From Pyropia yezoensis (lineage: Eukaryota; Rhodophyta; Bangiophyceae; Bangiales; Bangiaceae): DNA of 64,000 nucleotides. Under the pieces are notes generated by a model, which was given only the letters and a program-made list of their open reading frames with translations, was not told where the DNA came from and ran no database searches. A program made the translations under genes and the position numbers. The stretch is from NCBI GenBank assembly GCA_009829735.1, contig CM020619.1, positions 20,651,816-20,715,815 of the forward strand, written 5' to 3'. This document shows, piece after piece, positions 11,173 through 22,359 of this stretch. Numbering within the stretch: the first letter of the stretch is position 1; each line of letters starts with the position of its first letter.

Positions 11173-11879
11173 GCCGCCCGTTCAGCGGAGCGTGGGCAAT
11201 GGGGGGGGCAGGGAAGGGGAGTGCGTGAGCGGGACGAAAGAGAGAGCGGGGGGGGGGGGAAGGGCCCGTGCCTCCCTTTGCCGTGGATAAGGCGACAGGC
11301 ACCGGTTTGACAGGAAAAGTACAGGGAGGCCTCGACGGGACGGTAGGCAGGCGCGTGTGGGCCAAGTGAGCGGTGGGAGGCACCCAAGGAACCCCGAGTC
11401 TGGCAACAAGGAACCAATGTCTTGCCGCTACATTGCCACGCGGGGTCGGTCACCGAGCGCGGCACCTCTGTCCCTTCCTCTGAACCTGGAGGCGGGCAAC
11501 TGCTCTGTTTTGGTCGGTGGTGTCTGCTTCCATCGCCAACAGTGCGCGCACGCATCCGTCGCCAGCGACGCACAGGAGACCGGCGGGACGGGCGGTAACC
11601 GTGCGGGTCCATTTCGAAGGCATAAACGGACCTGTTTATTAACAGAAGCGCACAGAAACTGCGCTTTCACCGTACTGGCTGCACCCGACAGACCGCTCTT
11701 GTGGGTCGTATGAGGCACTGCCTTGTGCGCAACTAATACTCGTGAAATACCTACTGAGCGACCGGCACGAGTATGAGTGCGTGCCTTCTCACGGGACAGA
11801 GTGCAGTATCAGCGTCTGCAAAAAGCCGCCAGTACGGGTATACTGGCACTCATACTGTAGAAAGTACTCACCCATCATC
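11173..11879 (-). promoter_or_regulatory. 5' region of the hAT transposase gene
   Basis: About 700 bp lie between the transposase start and the right terminal repeat. No supported ORF is present. It should hold the promoter. The outer 140 bp (about 11740-11880) contain several GAGTA/TACTC motifs, mirroring the left end, probably as transposase-binding sites rather than promoter elements. I see no convincing TATA box. Confidence 0.4.
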
Positions 11880-11905
11880 TACTTATGACAGGGCCTGGTA
11901 CATAC
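11880..11905 (-). repeat. hAT copy 1, right terminal inverted repeat and target duplication
   Basis: The inverted repeat at 11880-11897 is the exact reverse complement of 4638-4655. The target duplication GTACATAC at 11898-11905 equals 4630-4637. Confidence 0.95.
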
Positions 11906-13758
11906 CTTGGGCGGCATCGCCCACCATGCACACCGGTCCTACCGGGATGTCCTCGTCCACCGGGCAGGTATTCCCGCTCAGTGTGTCGAGGCGAGACGGC
12001 GCATCTCCTAGACAATGAGTAGCGCCGGCCTTACATATGGTCCGGTAGTCGTGCTCGAACATCTTTAGGCGCCATCGGGCCAGCCGTCCATGGCTGTCGG
12101 AGTCCTTGTCGCCGAGTTTGAGAAGCCATCGTAAAGGTTCGTGGTCGGACCTCACGATGAATCTGGAACACTCAAGGTATGGACGGAGCAGTTTTACTGC
12201 CCATATCACTCCGAGGCATTCGCGTTCGGTGGCGCTTTAGTTACGCTCAGCCGGGTTGACTGTCCGGCTGAAGAGCCCTACAGGATGTAGGTTCGGGATA
12301 GCATTATCGGTACCGATGAGCGTCTCTCTCTGTAACAAGGTGCACCCTACCTGGGTAGCGCATGCATCGACATCGATGACAAAGGTCCCGCGTATATGCG
12401 GCAACGCAAACAAGGGTGGCGACAGCAGGGATAGCTTGAATGACTTGAATGCCTCCCCCTCGCTAGGCGAGGGGGGTGAAGGTACCGTTGGCAAGGTGCT
12501 GCTCTTCAGACCCGTTAGCGGTTTGGCTATACGAGCGAAGTCATTGAGGAACCGTCGGTATTCGTTACACATGCCCAGAAAGCTCTTGAGCTGTGTCTGG
12601 GTGTTCGGATATCGAGCGTGCCGGAGAGCCCGGGTATTGGCTTCGAGTACACCCAGCTTTCCTGGGTGATCTGGTGACCCAGGCACTCGACAGTCTGTTA
12701 AGAAACGCGCACTTCTTGAGTCGCAGGGATACCCCGGCGTTCCTCAGAAGGGTGAGTATCTTGTCGACATGTTGATCATGGTCGTCCATGTTACGCGGGA
12801 AGACGATGATATTGTTGAGGTACGCTAGGCAGTTACGCCACTTCACCCCCGACAGTATAATGTCGATGGCCCGTTGGAATGTGGCGGATGCGTTGGACAA
12901 TCCGAAGGGCATCCTGAGGAACTCATACACTCCACTGTGACATACGAACGCTGTCTTGGGGATATCCTTCTCAGCCACTGGGATCTGCCAGTACCCGGCA
13001 TTGCGGTCGATAGTGGTAAAAAAATCCTGTGGCCTCCTCCCAGGAGTCTACTCCCACTCATCCATCCTTGGTAAAGGGTAGGAGTCCTTCTTGGTGACCA
13101 AGTTGAGGCTTTGACAAGCGATGAAGAACCGAGGGGTTTGATCTTTTTTCGGTACGATGACGACTGTGGCGCCCGATTCCCACATAGATGGTCGGGTCAC
13201 CTTAGCTTCACTCATACTCCTCCTTTCTTCGTCGACGATCTCATTGCAAAGGTCCCGCTCGGTGCGGTTTGCGACCGGGCAGGTCGTGCACCTGGTACCA
13301 GGTCAATACGATGATGGGTTGCCCCAATGGTACCAAAGGCTCCGCCTGTCCACATGACGTCGTGCTTCTTTAACATTCGACGTACTCCTTCCGCTATCGA
13401 AGGGGGCGGATGGTGGGGAGCAGCCTCGGCCAGCGCCTTCAGAGTTTCTTGATCCTTCGGCGGAACGTCCGGCGGTGATGATGGTCGACTAGGCTTCCCG
13501 ATTTCGGGATCCTCTTGCTCGGGGATCTCGGCGACCGCCAGTACTTCAAGTGTTTCCACTTGACCTTCCTCGTTAGAGGTAAAGATGTCTCTCTCGTAAA
13601 GCTCGGCGATCCCGGGGATAGTTTCCTTCGGAAGAGTGACGGCCTGACCGGCGATAGTTCGCCACCACGAGAAGTAAAGGCCCCCCCGCTGATAGGCCTA
13701 TGATACCGTTGGCCATGGTCAACCAATGACGCTTGTATGTCCGCAGGCTGCACTGGAC
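11906..13758 (-). pseudogene. gypsy-1 RT/RNase H, left assembled copy, cut by gap
   Basis: The content matches 21579-23428: RNase H and RT of gypsy-1 Pol. It carries extra frameshifts that the right copy lacks: seven A instead of six near 13020, TTT instead of TT near 13268, and CC instead of C near 13658. All are homopolymer-length differences, so they look like sequencing errors rather than mutations. It ends at the N gap inside the protease-RT linker. Use the right copy for any analysis. Confidence 0.85.
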
Positions 13759-14258
13759 NNNNNNNNNNNNNNNNNNNNNNNNNNNNNNNNNNNNNNNNNN
13801 NNNNNNNNNNNNNNNNNNNNNNNNNNNNNNNNNNNNNNNNNNNNNNNNNNNNNNNNNNNNNNNNNNNNNNNNNNNNNNNNNNNNNNNNNNNNNNNNNNNN
13901 NNNNNNNNNNNNNNNNNNNNNNNNNNNNNNNNNNNNNNNNNNNNNNNNNNNNNNNNNNNNNNNNNNNNNNNNNNNNNNNNNNNNNNNNNNNNNNNNNNNN
14001 NNNNNNNNNNNNNNNNNNNNNNNNNNNNNNNNNNNNNNNNNNNNNNNNNNNNNNNNNNNNNNNNNNNNNNNNNNNNNNNNNNNNNNNNNNNNNNNNNNNN
14101 NNNNNNNNNNNNNNNNNNNNNNNNNNNNNNNNNNNNNNNNNNNNNNNNNNNNNNNNNNNNNNNNNNNNNNNNNNNNNNNNNNNNNNNNNNNNNNNNNNNN
14201 NNNNNNNNNNNNNNNNNNNNNNNNNNNNNNNNNNNNNNNNNNNNNNNNNNNNNNNNNN
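13759..14258. other. Assembly gap (exactly 500 N)
   Basis: A block of exactly 500 N is a conventional scaffold spacer and not a measured size. Flanking sequence shows the two contigs overlap by about 9.2 kb, so the gap probably does not exist. Confidence 0.95.
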
Positions 14259-14317
14259 TGTGCCTCGCGGAAGACAGCGAGAAATAGTGGACACGCGAGG
14301 TGGTCCATGGTATGGCC

Positions 14318-14343
14318 GTACATACCAGGCCCTGTCATAAGTA
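14318..14343 (+). repeat. hAT copy 2, left target duplication and terminal inverted repeat
   Basis: GTACATAC occupies 14318-14325 and the 18-bp terminal repeat 14326-14343. They are identical to copy 1. Confidence 0.95.
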
Positions 14344-17300
14344 CTGTTTTCGGCCTGGCGTAAAGTATGACGGGCACTGAAATTTCCGACTATGGGTACG
14401 GTGAAATAGATTTTTGATTCGTAGTATTGAGTACTCGTCGACCAGGGTGGGTACGATTATCGCGTATATACTCTCAAATTGAGTATATAGAATCGCTGCT
14501 TATAGCTCGCGCCTGACGACTGGCCATTACGCGCGGCCTGCTGTCAGCCGCGCGCGCCGGCCGTCACAGCGCACGTGGACACGCGACTGTATGCTGAAGA
14601 AGGATTGGCCCTCCACTTCGGTGCTCGCCCGCCCCACACGCGGGCCGCGCTTCCACCCGACACGCGCGCGCGGGGCCGCCCCCGCGCGCCACCCTCCACG
14701 GGCCCCCGCGAGCAGGCCCCCCCCCCGCGACCCGATCCCCGCGAGTCTTCACTCCCCGCCCCCCGCCCTGCGCGCCCCCCCCCCCCGCCCTGATTGCCCC
14801 CCCCCCCCCGCCCTGCGCGCCCCCCCCCCCCCCGCCTTGATTTCCCCCCCCCCCCCGCCCTGCGCGCCCCCCCCCGCCGTCACTGCCCCCGCCCCCGCGC
14901 TGCGTGCCCCCCCCTTCAGGGCCACACCCGACCAGACAGACCCCCTTGCGCGAGCGCAAACCGGCACCGGCCGCCGCGCCCTGCTCAGTGGCCTCACACC
15001 GTATTTTGGCCAGGCCCAGGGGGCCTCGCTGGAGGGTGCCCACCGGTAGGCGGCGACTGCAGTGGGGCCGCTGACGCGGGTCCGTCTGACGGGCCCCTGG
15101 AGCTGGTCAATTTGAGGGGTCGGCGTGCCGCGAGGGGGTGTAGAAGGGCTGGAAGCAGGTGGCACCGCCTCGTCCAGGCTGCCGCCTCATTGTGAGAGTC
15201 CCCACCCAGTTGCGCCCCCCCCACTGGCGTCCCCCTCAGTGCCTGCGACTGTCCGTCCCGCAGCCACGAGGGCGCCCGCGCCAGCCATCCGTCGCACGCA
15301 CCGGCCATCCGTGGCCCTTCCCGCACCAAAGCCACCCCACTTTGTCTGTGCCGCCGCACTGTATGCCCCCTCGGTCGGCGGCGCTCCCCACAGGACGACG
15401 CTGGCTTCCCGTGCGGCGGTCGCTTTTTTCCCCTACGCCCTCACCTGCAGGGCCACCCTTTCGCCGATAGCGACCTCCCCATGGTAGGAGCGACCGCCCT
15501 CTTTGACCCCCACCTCCCCCTTCCCGCGGCCACCGCCCACTGGCGGGCGGCCGTGTCGCCATGGCGGCCGCGCTCTCGCTGGCGGCGGCGGCGTGGCTCT
15601 CGCCGCGGCCTTCCGCGCGTTGGCGCCGTCCGCCCGCCCTGTCGTGCTGCTCCCCTCCTCGCCGCCCCCCCTTTTTATGGCGACTCGCCGCGCGGCGGCG
15701 GCCGCCTCGGTCCGGTGGCGTCTGTCGTGGCGGCACCCTCGCCTGCCGCTGGTGGTCTGTGTTGCTCTTGGCGCCCTTCCTGCGGATCCCCCCCCCTCCT
15801 GGCGGACTGCGCCCTGCTCTCTGGCGGCGCCTTCCCCAAAGGACGGCTTTCCTGGCGTCGCCCCCTGCCGTGGCGCCTTTTTCTTTTGCTGCTCAACTCC
15901 TCACTGGCGGTGGCACCTCCCTGTGCCGGCGGTGCTGCTCATGTGGCGGCTCCGCTACCCGGCGGCTCTGGCTGCCACGACGAGAGGGCGGGTGGACGGA
16001 TGCACCCGGTCATTGCGATGGGGGGCGGCCTGTCGTGCAGTCACTGGGACAGAGCAGCGGTGGCACGACAGGGGGGGAGGGTGGCCGGTGGGAAGGTGGG
16101 CAGCAACGGGGGGTTGGAGACGGGGGCGACAGCAGGAGGTGTGGTGACGGCGAGTGCGGTGCAGGCGGCGAGAAACTAGGAAAAAAAAAAAAAAAAAAAA
16201 AGGAGGAAGCAAGAACCCTCCGCTGGTGTAAATGCAACTGATTTGACATCCATCCAACGTTACTTACTTGCAAGCTCGTGAGAACCAGCTCGCGCTCAGC
16301 TGACCGTGCGGGGTCGGCAGGTGGCTAGCAGCCACCGCCAGTGCGGGGGGGGTGCCGCTGCAAGCCCCGCGTCCCAACGTTGGGCCACCGATGCAACCAG
16401 TTGCCCGTCTCTTGGGGGGTCGGCGCGGCATGCACTAGCGCTGCTACCGACCGCCGCCCCATCGTCGTTAGGCGCTCTCACCGGCGGCCCCATGCCACCA
16501 GTCACTCCCCTCCCCTCCCCTATCGTGGTGCCCTGCCCCCCCTCCTCACCGCCCGCACTTCCCCATGGTGCCCAGCCCGCCGCGGCGCTGCCGGGCGCCT
16601 GCCCCACCCTCGACTGCCAAACAGACCAGCACCGCGTCGTCGTCGGGGGCGCGGCGTGTTCGCCTTTCGCTGCTCAGCTGGGCGGGGGGGGCCCCTGGTA
16701 AAGCGTGTGGCGTCCCCCCCCCTATTGGCAACATCTCGCCTCAGCCGTTGGCGCCGCCGTCTTGCCGCAGGCGGCGCCACCCCCCCCCGGACGGCGCCGA
16801 CGTTGGTGCTGTTGGCGGCGTTGGTGGTTCTTTTTTGGGGGCGGCCGCATCCCCGCTGGCGGCGGCGCCCCCCCCCCCTCCTCTGACGGCGGCGGCGTTG
16901 CTGCTGCTGGCGGCGTTGGTGGTTCTTCCTGTCTTTCTGTCTTCCTGGTGGGGCCGCCTGCGCGGCGGTGGCGGCGACCCCCCCCCCATCGGCGGCATCC
17001 CTGTTCGCGTTGGCGCGGCGCTCCCTGCGGCGGCGGCGGCCCCCCCCCATCGGCGGCAACATGATGTTGCCGCCGTTGGCGGCGCCGCCCCGCAGGTGGC
17101 GCCCCCCCTCCCCCGTCGACGGCGGTATGTCGCTGCCATTGGCGCGGCCCCGCTACAGGCGCGGCCACCCCCCCCCCTCTTTCCTGGACGGCGGCATGTC
17201 GCTGCCGTTGGGGTTGGTGTGCTTTTTTTGGGTGGCCGGCCGCCTGCCTGCCCTGGACGGTTGGGGGGGGGGCATGATGAGGGAGTGTTGACCTTCCGCT

Positions 17301-18193
17301 GTGCGCTCCCCGGGGCCACCTGGGCCGCGTCTACCTCCCCACTCGCCGTCGCGACGGCCTCGCGCGGTCGTCGTGCGGGAGTTTGATGTTCCGCTTTCTG
17401 GTGGCGTACGCCTGCTCCTGCGTGGGGCTATCTCTGTTTGCGGGGAGTGTATATGCTCGCCCGCCGGCCACCCAATGAGCAACGGGGTCTTTCTTTCTAC
17501 CTGTTTACGCCACGGACGTGGCGTCGTGCGGCGCGGCCCTGGTCGGGGTCTCGGCTCGCACGGGTGTCGAAGGCGAGACGGTGCGTGTGGGCGAGTGTGA
17601 GTTTGAGCCCGCGGACGCGCCAGTCGGGGTGGGCGCTCCCATGCTGTGTCTATATGACTGCGAGAGGGGGAAGTTTTGAACCATGCCATGCCTGCGCTGC
17701 CCAGACCACTACAAGCTTATAGTAGATGGGGAAGTGACTCGCTTTTCCGACCGTCTCAGTTTCCGTTTTCTAGGGGTGCAAAGTAGACGGCCGGCAGGCA
17801 CGCACAAGCAGAGAGCGTAGCCCATACGTTTGTGTGGATGTTCTCTTCACTGACCGCCGGGCGCGGCGGCTGTGTGTATGCTAACGGGCTCGGCCGATGG
17901 GCAGAAAAGAAGGGGGGCATGAGCTCTGGCCGGCATGATACCCCCAGTCACTGACAACCACTCAGGCGCGCTCTTGCTGCTGCGGGGGTGCGCGGTGCAC
18001 TGCCTTTGACGCACGTCTGCCGACCTACCTAATCCCACCTGCCGCTCCTCTTCTCGGGCCGCTCGTCTAACACACTTATTGTCGTGTCCCGCACCCGTTT
18101 CGACCAGCACTCACCGTAGTACTAAGGTGCACCGAGGTGCATCAGGGGCATGTATAGAAGAGCGGGTACAAAAAAGAGGGGTTCCTATCTGCT
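14344..18193. other. GC-rich internal region of hAT copy 2
   Basis: This is equivalent to 4656-8520, including the C-rich minisatellite (about 14755-14900) and a poly(A) run at 16181-16201 of the same length (21). No supported gene. Confidence 0.6.
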
Positions 18194-20845
18194 CTACCCT
18201 TCCACCGAGGACTCGTCCTCGCCCTCCTCAAAATCAGCAGACGACTCCCAGTACCCTCCCTCGTCCCCCACATCATCTACCGTTGGCTCAAACGTGTTCA
18301 TTGCGCACCTGTACTCATCCGCCGCCGCGTGCGAAAGGATGGGCACGGAAGCCGTGTCCTCGGACACCAGGTCAGCGTTGGCTGACACGAGCGAATGCAT
18401 CTCCACACTTGAAATGGAAAGCGACGCACGGTCAGGCCGCACCAGCCGACCCGCAAACGAAAAGTCGCGCTCGCACGAGGCAGAAGATCCAACGGCACCA
18501 AACGCAGAGGCGGCCACCAAATACAAGGTGGGGAGCTGTTCACGGTGCCGGCGCCAAAATGTGGAGGTCTCATCAGCTGACATGTTCTTGGAAAGAGTGC
18601 GATAGCGCGTCAGCTCCGCGTGGACGTCCCCAGCATCCCCAGCGTGCATAGGGCGGCCACCTTGCTGACGCCCAGGGACAGCAGCACCCCAAAGCACCAA
18701 GGAAGACCGTGCCGCGGCTCGCTGCTCGGAGTGCCGCGACGCAGTGACAGGGGTGGGCGTTGCACTGGGCGCGCGACGGTTGTCACCTGTCGAGGTTGGG
18801 GCTTTCCACCTGGTGGCGGTGGTCAAAACGGCAGCCTCGGCCACCGGCGATGGGTCCGGGTCGCCCAGCCACGTGGCCACCTCCCGCAGCATTCTGGATC
18901 CCCCGGGCGTCAGCGTCATTGCCCTTAGCACGGCATCATTCTGCAACCAGTTCTTGGTGGCGTCCTTTCGGCTAAAAAAAAGCCGATCCAACTCCGACCG
19001 GAGAAGATGAACGGCCGTCCGAGCTTCCGGGCACAGACATTCAAACCCCGGCGTGGTGTCCACGTACACATCTTCGCTCGGGAACAGGCGGTCGTCCAAC
19101 TCCATCACGTCCACGTCCCGGTTGTCGGCCAAGTACTGCTCAATGGCGGCCGCGCCGACCGCCAGCGGCGGCTCGGGGTACTTGGGGACGACCATCGTGT
19201 CGCAGTGCATGGTCTTGCGCAAAGCGACGAGCAGGGGGAGCAGGTCCGCGAGGGTGGCCGTTCCGCTCTCAGCGGCCTTGGTGACCTCGTAGCACGGCGT
19301 CAATACGCCGATGAAGTGCCTTAGCTTGTCCCAGTCACTGCGCGTGATACGCCGCTGCCGCTGCTCCGCCGTCAACGACGCAGATCGAAAGTACGCCGTC
19401 AACGGCTCCCACATGGTGAACAGGCGACAGTGCGACTCGTACGTCGAGCCCCAGCGCGTTGCCACGTCCTGCACCAGCCCGCGGGAGCTGGGATCCCCCG
19501 CCGCGTCGACTCCGCGCATGCGCTTCGCCTCGCCCGGGGAGTGCTCGAAAAACCGGACCGTGGTGCGCAAGCGAGCAAGTGCCTCTCGCGCCCCATCATT
19601 GGGGCAGGGCTTGAGCTGGCGACGGGCGGCCTCGCCACCCTTGGCCATGCGTGCCGAGCGCTGGGTGGCCGACTCGCCCGGGCCCCCGAGAGCCTTCCTG
19701 ACAGCGTTGTGCAAGGAATGGGCGGCACACGGGACCCACGCGTCAGTGAACCCGATCATGGCCTTGCGAACGTTGGCGCCGGAATCGGTAGTCGAGCTCG
19801 CAATGTCTTCCATCGTAAGCCCAAAGTACGCCAGCCGGTTCTTGGTCCAAGCTCGAATGCTTGCAAAGTCGTGCTTCCCGCCGCACTTCCATACCCCAAG
19901 AGAACGTTCACCGCCCGCAAACGTGCTCGTCTCAGTAAAGCGAATGACGAGCGACCCATAGCTCTCCTTGGAGTGCCGCGCCGTCCACAGGTCGAGGGAG
20001 ATGTGGCCCCAGGGCACACCGGAGGAGCCTTCCTTCACCTTGGCAAGCATACCCGTCAAGGCGCTGTGAACAACCGACGCCAGCTCCGTGAGGTGGTGCC
20101 GCACCGTCGCTTGCGCTGGTGGCGTGTACGTTACGCGCAGCCCCGCGAGGAAGGTCCGCAGGCGCTCTTGGCGGGCAAACGCGTGAGGTGACGCGCTCGT
20201 TACCAGCATCATGACGAACCGGACGTGGTGATCCCGTCGGGCAGCCGGGCGCAGGAACTGGGTGAGCGACCCGTCGTTGGCCACCTCTCGAGTTCTCGGA
20301 CCGCCCTTGATATTTTTAGATAGGTAGAGAGCTGCCAGCAGATGGTCGCCCCGCCGGGTTTCCGAGCCCCTGCCCTTGCCCGCCGATTCAAAGTGCTTTG
20401 ACGCGTTGCTCGAGACCCCGTCCTTAAGGAAGAGAAAAGTTGTGACATTCTCAAGCCCGCAAACCCGGCAGAGGACGTAAACGTCGTCGGTGCCAGCCCT
20501 GGTGTACACGTCCACGAGGCCCCAAACCTTTGAACGCACGCTTTTTGAGCGGTAGTCCGCAGCCAGCGTCCAGCTGTGGTTGCCCTGGTCAACGGATATC
20601 GGTGGGCTTTTGACCACCACAGCACGCTGGATGCCGACTTCATCGCGCAGTACCGACGCCTTCCATAATTCACTTGGGGCAGGCGACGCACCAGAGCTCA
20701 GCGGCCGCTTCCGCACTCGGGGCGGTTCCGCTCCTTCTTCCTCCTCGTCGGAACCCCCTCCGCGGTCCGCAGCCGTGGGGGCGAGTGCTACGAGCTCCCG
20801 TCCAACTGGGGCGATACCATCGTCCTCAGTGCTCGTGGTCGACAT
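18194..20845 (-). CDS. hAT transposase (883 aa), second assembled copy
   Basis: The protein is identical to that encoded at 8521-11172, with the same motifs: partial BED finger (C126, C129, H151), SLDLW, TTDSGAN, CAAH, ATRW and SSASCERDFSFAG. It probably represents the same gene assembled twice. It should not be counted as a second locus without read-depth support. Confidence 0.9.
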   Translation of the reverse strand: MSTTSTEDDGIAPVGRELVALAPTAADRGGGSDEEEEGAEPPRVRKRPLSSGASPAPSELWKASVLRDEVGIQRAVVVKSPPISVDQGNHSWTLAADYRSKSVRSKVWGLVDVYTRAGTDDVYVLCRVCGLENVTTFLFLKDGVSSNASKHFESAGKGRGSETRRGDHLLAALYLSKNIKGGPRTREVANDGSLTQFLRPAARRDHHVRFVMMLVTSASPHAFARQERLRTFLAGLRVTYTPPAQATVRHHLTELASVVHSALTGMLAKVKEGSSGVPWGHISLDLWTARHSKESYGSLVIRFTETSTFAGGERSLGVWKCGGKHDFASIRAWTKNRLAYFGLTMEDIASSTTDSGANVRKAMIGFTDAWVPCAAHSLHNAVRKALGGPGESATQRSARMAKGGEAARRQLKPCPNDGAREALARLRTTVRFFEHSPGEAKRMRGVDAAGDPSSRGLVQDVATRWGSTYESHCRLFTMWEPLTAYFRSASLTAEQRQRRITRSDWDKLRHFIGVLTPCYEVTKAAESGTATLADLLPLLVALRKTMHCDTMVVPKYPEPPLAVGAAAIEQYLADNRDVDVMELDDRLFPSEDVYVDTTPGFECLCPEARTAVHLLRSELDRLFFSRKDATKNWLQNDAVLRAMTLTPGGSRMLREVATWLGDPDPSPVAEAAVLTTATRWKAPTSTGDNRRAPSATPTPVTASRHSEQRAAARSSLVLWGAAVPGRQQGGRPMHAGDAGDVHAELTRYRTLSKNMSADETSTFWRRHREQLPTLYLVAASAFGAVGSSASCERDFSFAGRLVRPDRASLSISSVEMHSLVSANADLVSEDTASVPILSHAAADEYRCAMNTFEPTVDDVGDEGGYWESSADFEEGEDESSVEG

Positions 20846-21552
20846 GCCGCCCGTTCAGCGGAGCGTGGGCAATGGGGGGGGCAGGGAAGGGGAGTGCGTG
20901 AGCGGGACGAAAGAGAGAGCGGGGGGGGGGGGAAGGGCCCGTGCCTCCCTTTGCCGTGGATAAGGCGACAGGCACCGGTTTGACAGGAAAAGTACAGGGA
21001 GGCCTCGACGGGACGGTAGGCAGGCGCGTGTGGGCCAAGTGAGCGGTGGGAGGCACCCAAGGAACCCCGAGTCTGGCAACAAGGAACCAATGTCTTGCCG
21101 CTACATTGCCACGCGGGGTCGGTCACCGAGCGCGGCACCTCTGTCCCTTCCTCTGAACCTGGAGGCGGGCAACTGCTCTGTTTTGGTCGGTGGTGTCTGC
21201 TTCCATCGCCAACAGTGCGCGCACGCATCCGTCGCCAGCGACGCACAGGAGACCGGCGGGACGGGCGGTAACCGTGCGGGTCCATTTCGAAGGCATAAAC
21301 GGACCTGTTTATTAACAGAAGCGCACAGAAACTGCGCTTTCACCGTACTGGCTGCACCCGACAGACCGCTCTTGTGGGTCGTATGAGGCACTGCCTTGTG
21401 CGCAACTAATACTCGTGAAATACCTACTGAGCGACCGGCACGAGTATGAGTGCGTGCCTTCTCACGGGACAGAGTGCAGTATCAGCGTCTGCAAAAAGCC
21501 GCCAGTACGGGTATACTGGCACTCATACTGTAGAAAGTACTCACCCATCATC
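20846..21552 (-). promoter_or_regulatory. 5' region of hAT transposase, copy 2
   Basis: This is equivalent to 11173-11879: no ORF, and GAGTA/TACTC subterminal motifs towards the right end. Confidence 0.4.
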
Positions 21553-21578
21553 TACTTATGACAGGGCCTGGTACATAC
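21553..21578 (-). repeat. hAT copy 2, right terminal inverted repeat and target duplication
   Basis: The inverted repeat is at 21553-21570 and the target duplication GTACATAC at 21571-21578. Both are identical to copy 1. Confidence 0.95.
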
Positions 21579-22359
21579 CTTGGGCGGCATCGCCCACCAT
21601 GCACACCGGTCCTACCGGGATGTCCTCGTCCACCGGGCAGGTATTCCCGCTCAGTGTGTCGAGGCGAGACGGCGCATCTCCTAGACAATGAGTAGCGCCG
21701 GCCTTACATATGGTCCGGTAGTCGTGCTCGAACATCTTTAGGCGCCATCGGGCCAGCCGTCCATGGCTGTCGGAGTCCTTGTCGCCGAGTTTGAGAAGCC
21801 ATCGTAAAGGTTCGTGGTCGGACCTCACGATGAATCTGGAACACTCAAGGTATGGACGGAGCAGTTTTACTGCCCATATCACTCCGAGGCATTCGCGTTC
21901 GGTGGCGCTTTAGTTACGCTCAGCCGGGTTGACTGTCCGGCTGAAGAGCCCTACAGGATGTAGGTTCGGGATAGCATTATCGGTACCGATGAGCGTCTCT
22001 CTCTGTAACAAGGTGCACCCTACCTGGGTAGCGCATGCATCGACATCGATGACAAAGGTCCCGCGTATATGCGGCAACGCAAACAAGGGTGGCGACAGCA
22101 GGGATAGCTTGAATGACTTGAATGCCTCCCCCTCGCTAGGCGAGGGGGGTGAAGGTACCGTTGGCAAGGTGCTGCTCTTCAGACCCGTTAGCGGTTTGGC
22201 TATACGAGCGAAGTCATTGAGGAACCGTCGGTATTCGTTACACATGCCCAGAAAGCTCTTGAGCTGTGTCTGGGTGTTCGGATATCGAGCGTGCCGGAGA
22301 GCCCGGGTATTGGCTTCGAGTACACCCAGCTTTCCTGGGTGATCTGGTGACCCAGGCAC
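21579..22359 (-). pseudogene. gypsy-1 RNase H and RT thumb/connection
   Basis: The RNase H domain follows RT in Pol. Visible are the first acidic motif FVIDVDA, the ATERE stretch around the second, and the third in IVRSDHEPLRW. A TAA at about 21909-21911 replaces a residue just before the ATERE helix in both assembled copies, so the enzyme is truncated. Upstream is the connection region typical of this family (QLKSFLGMCNEYRRFLNDFARIAKPL). The domain ends at the hAT target duplication. Beyond the hAT the same frame continues as integrase. Confidence 0.85.

Larger units (their letters stand above)
4638..11897 (-). mobile_element. hAT-superfamily DNA transposon, complete (copy 1, 7260 bp)
   Basis: It is bounded by perfect 18-bp terminal inverted repeats and a perfect 8-bp target duplication, and it contains one intact 883-codon transposase on the minus strand. 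It interrupts gypsy-1 pol exactly between RNase H and integrase. The subterminal regions carry repeats of GAGTA/TACTC in both orientations (several within 4735-4801 and 11740-11880), the kind of clustered sites hAT transposases bind. A 9-bp inverted repeat (TATATACTC/GAGTATATA) forms a hairpin at 4777-4801. The element is unusually long because 3.9 kb of GC-rich, apparently non-coding DNA lies between the transposase end and the left terminus. Perfect ends suggest recent insertion. Confidence 0.95.
14326..21570 (-). mobile_element. hAT transposon, second assembled copy (7245 bp)
   Basis: It has the same element, target site and flanks as 4638-11897. It is 15 bp shorter, mainly through shorter C runs and a 5-bp indel. 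An identical target duplication and identical flanking gypsy-1 sequence make an independent insertion implausible. Confidence 0.9.

Noticed and set aside
13439-14377. Long frames across the N block
   Set aside because: They exist only because N codons do not read as stops.
14326-21570. A second independent hAT insertion
   Set aside because: It has the same target duplication, same flanks and same gypsy-1 context, and stops at the same contig end. A repeated assembly of one locus is far simpler.
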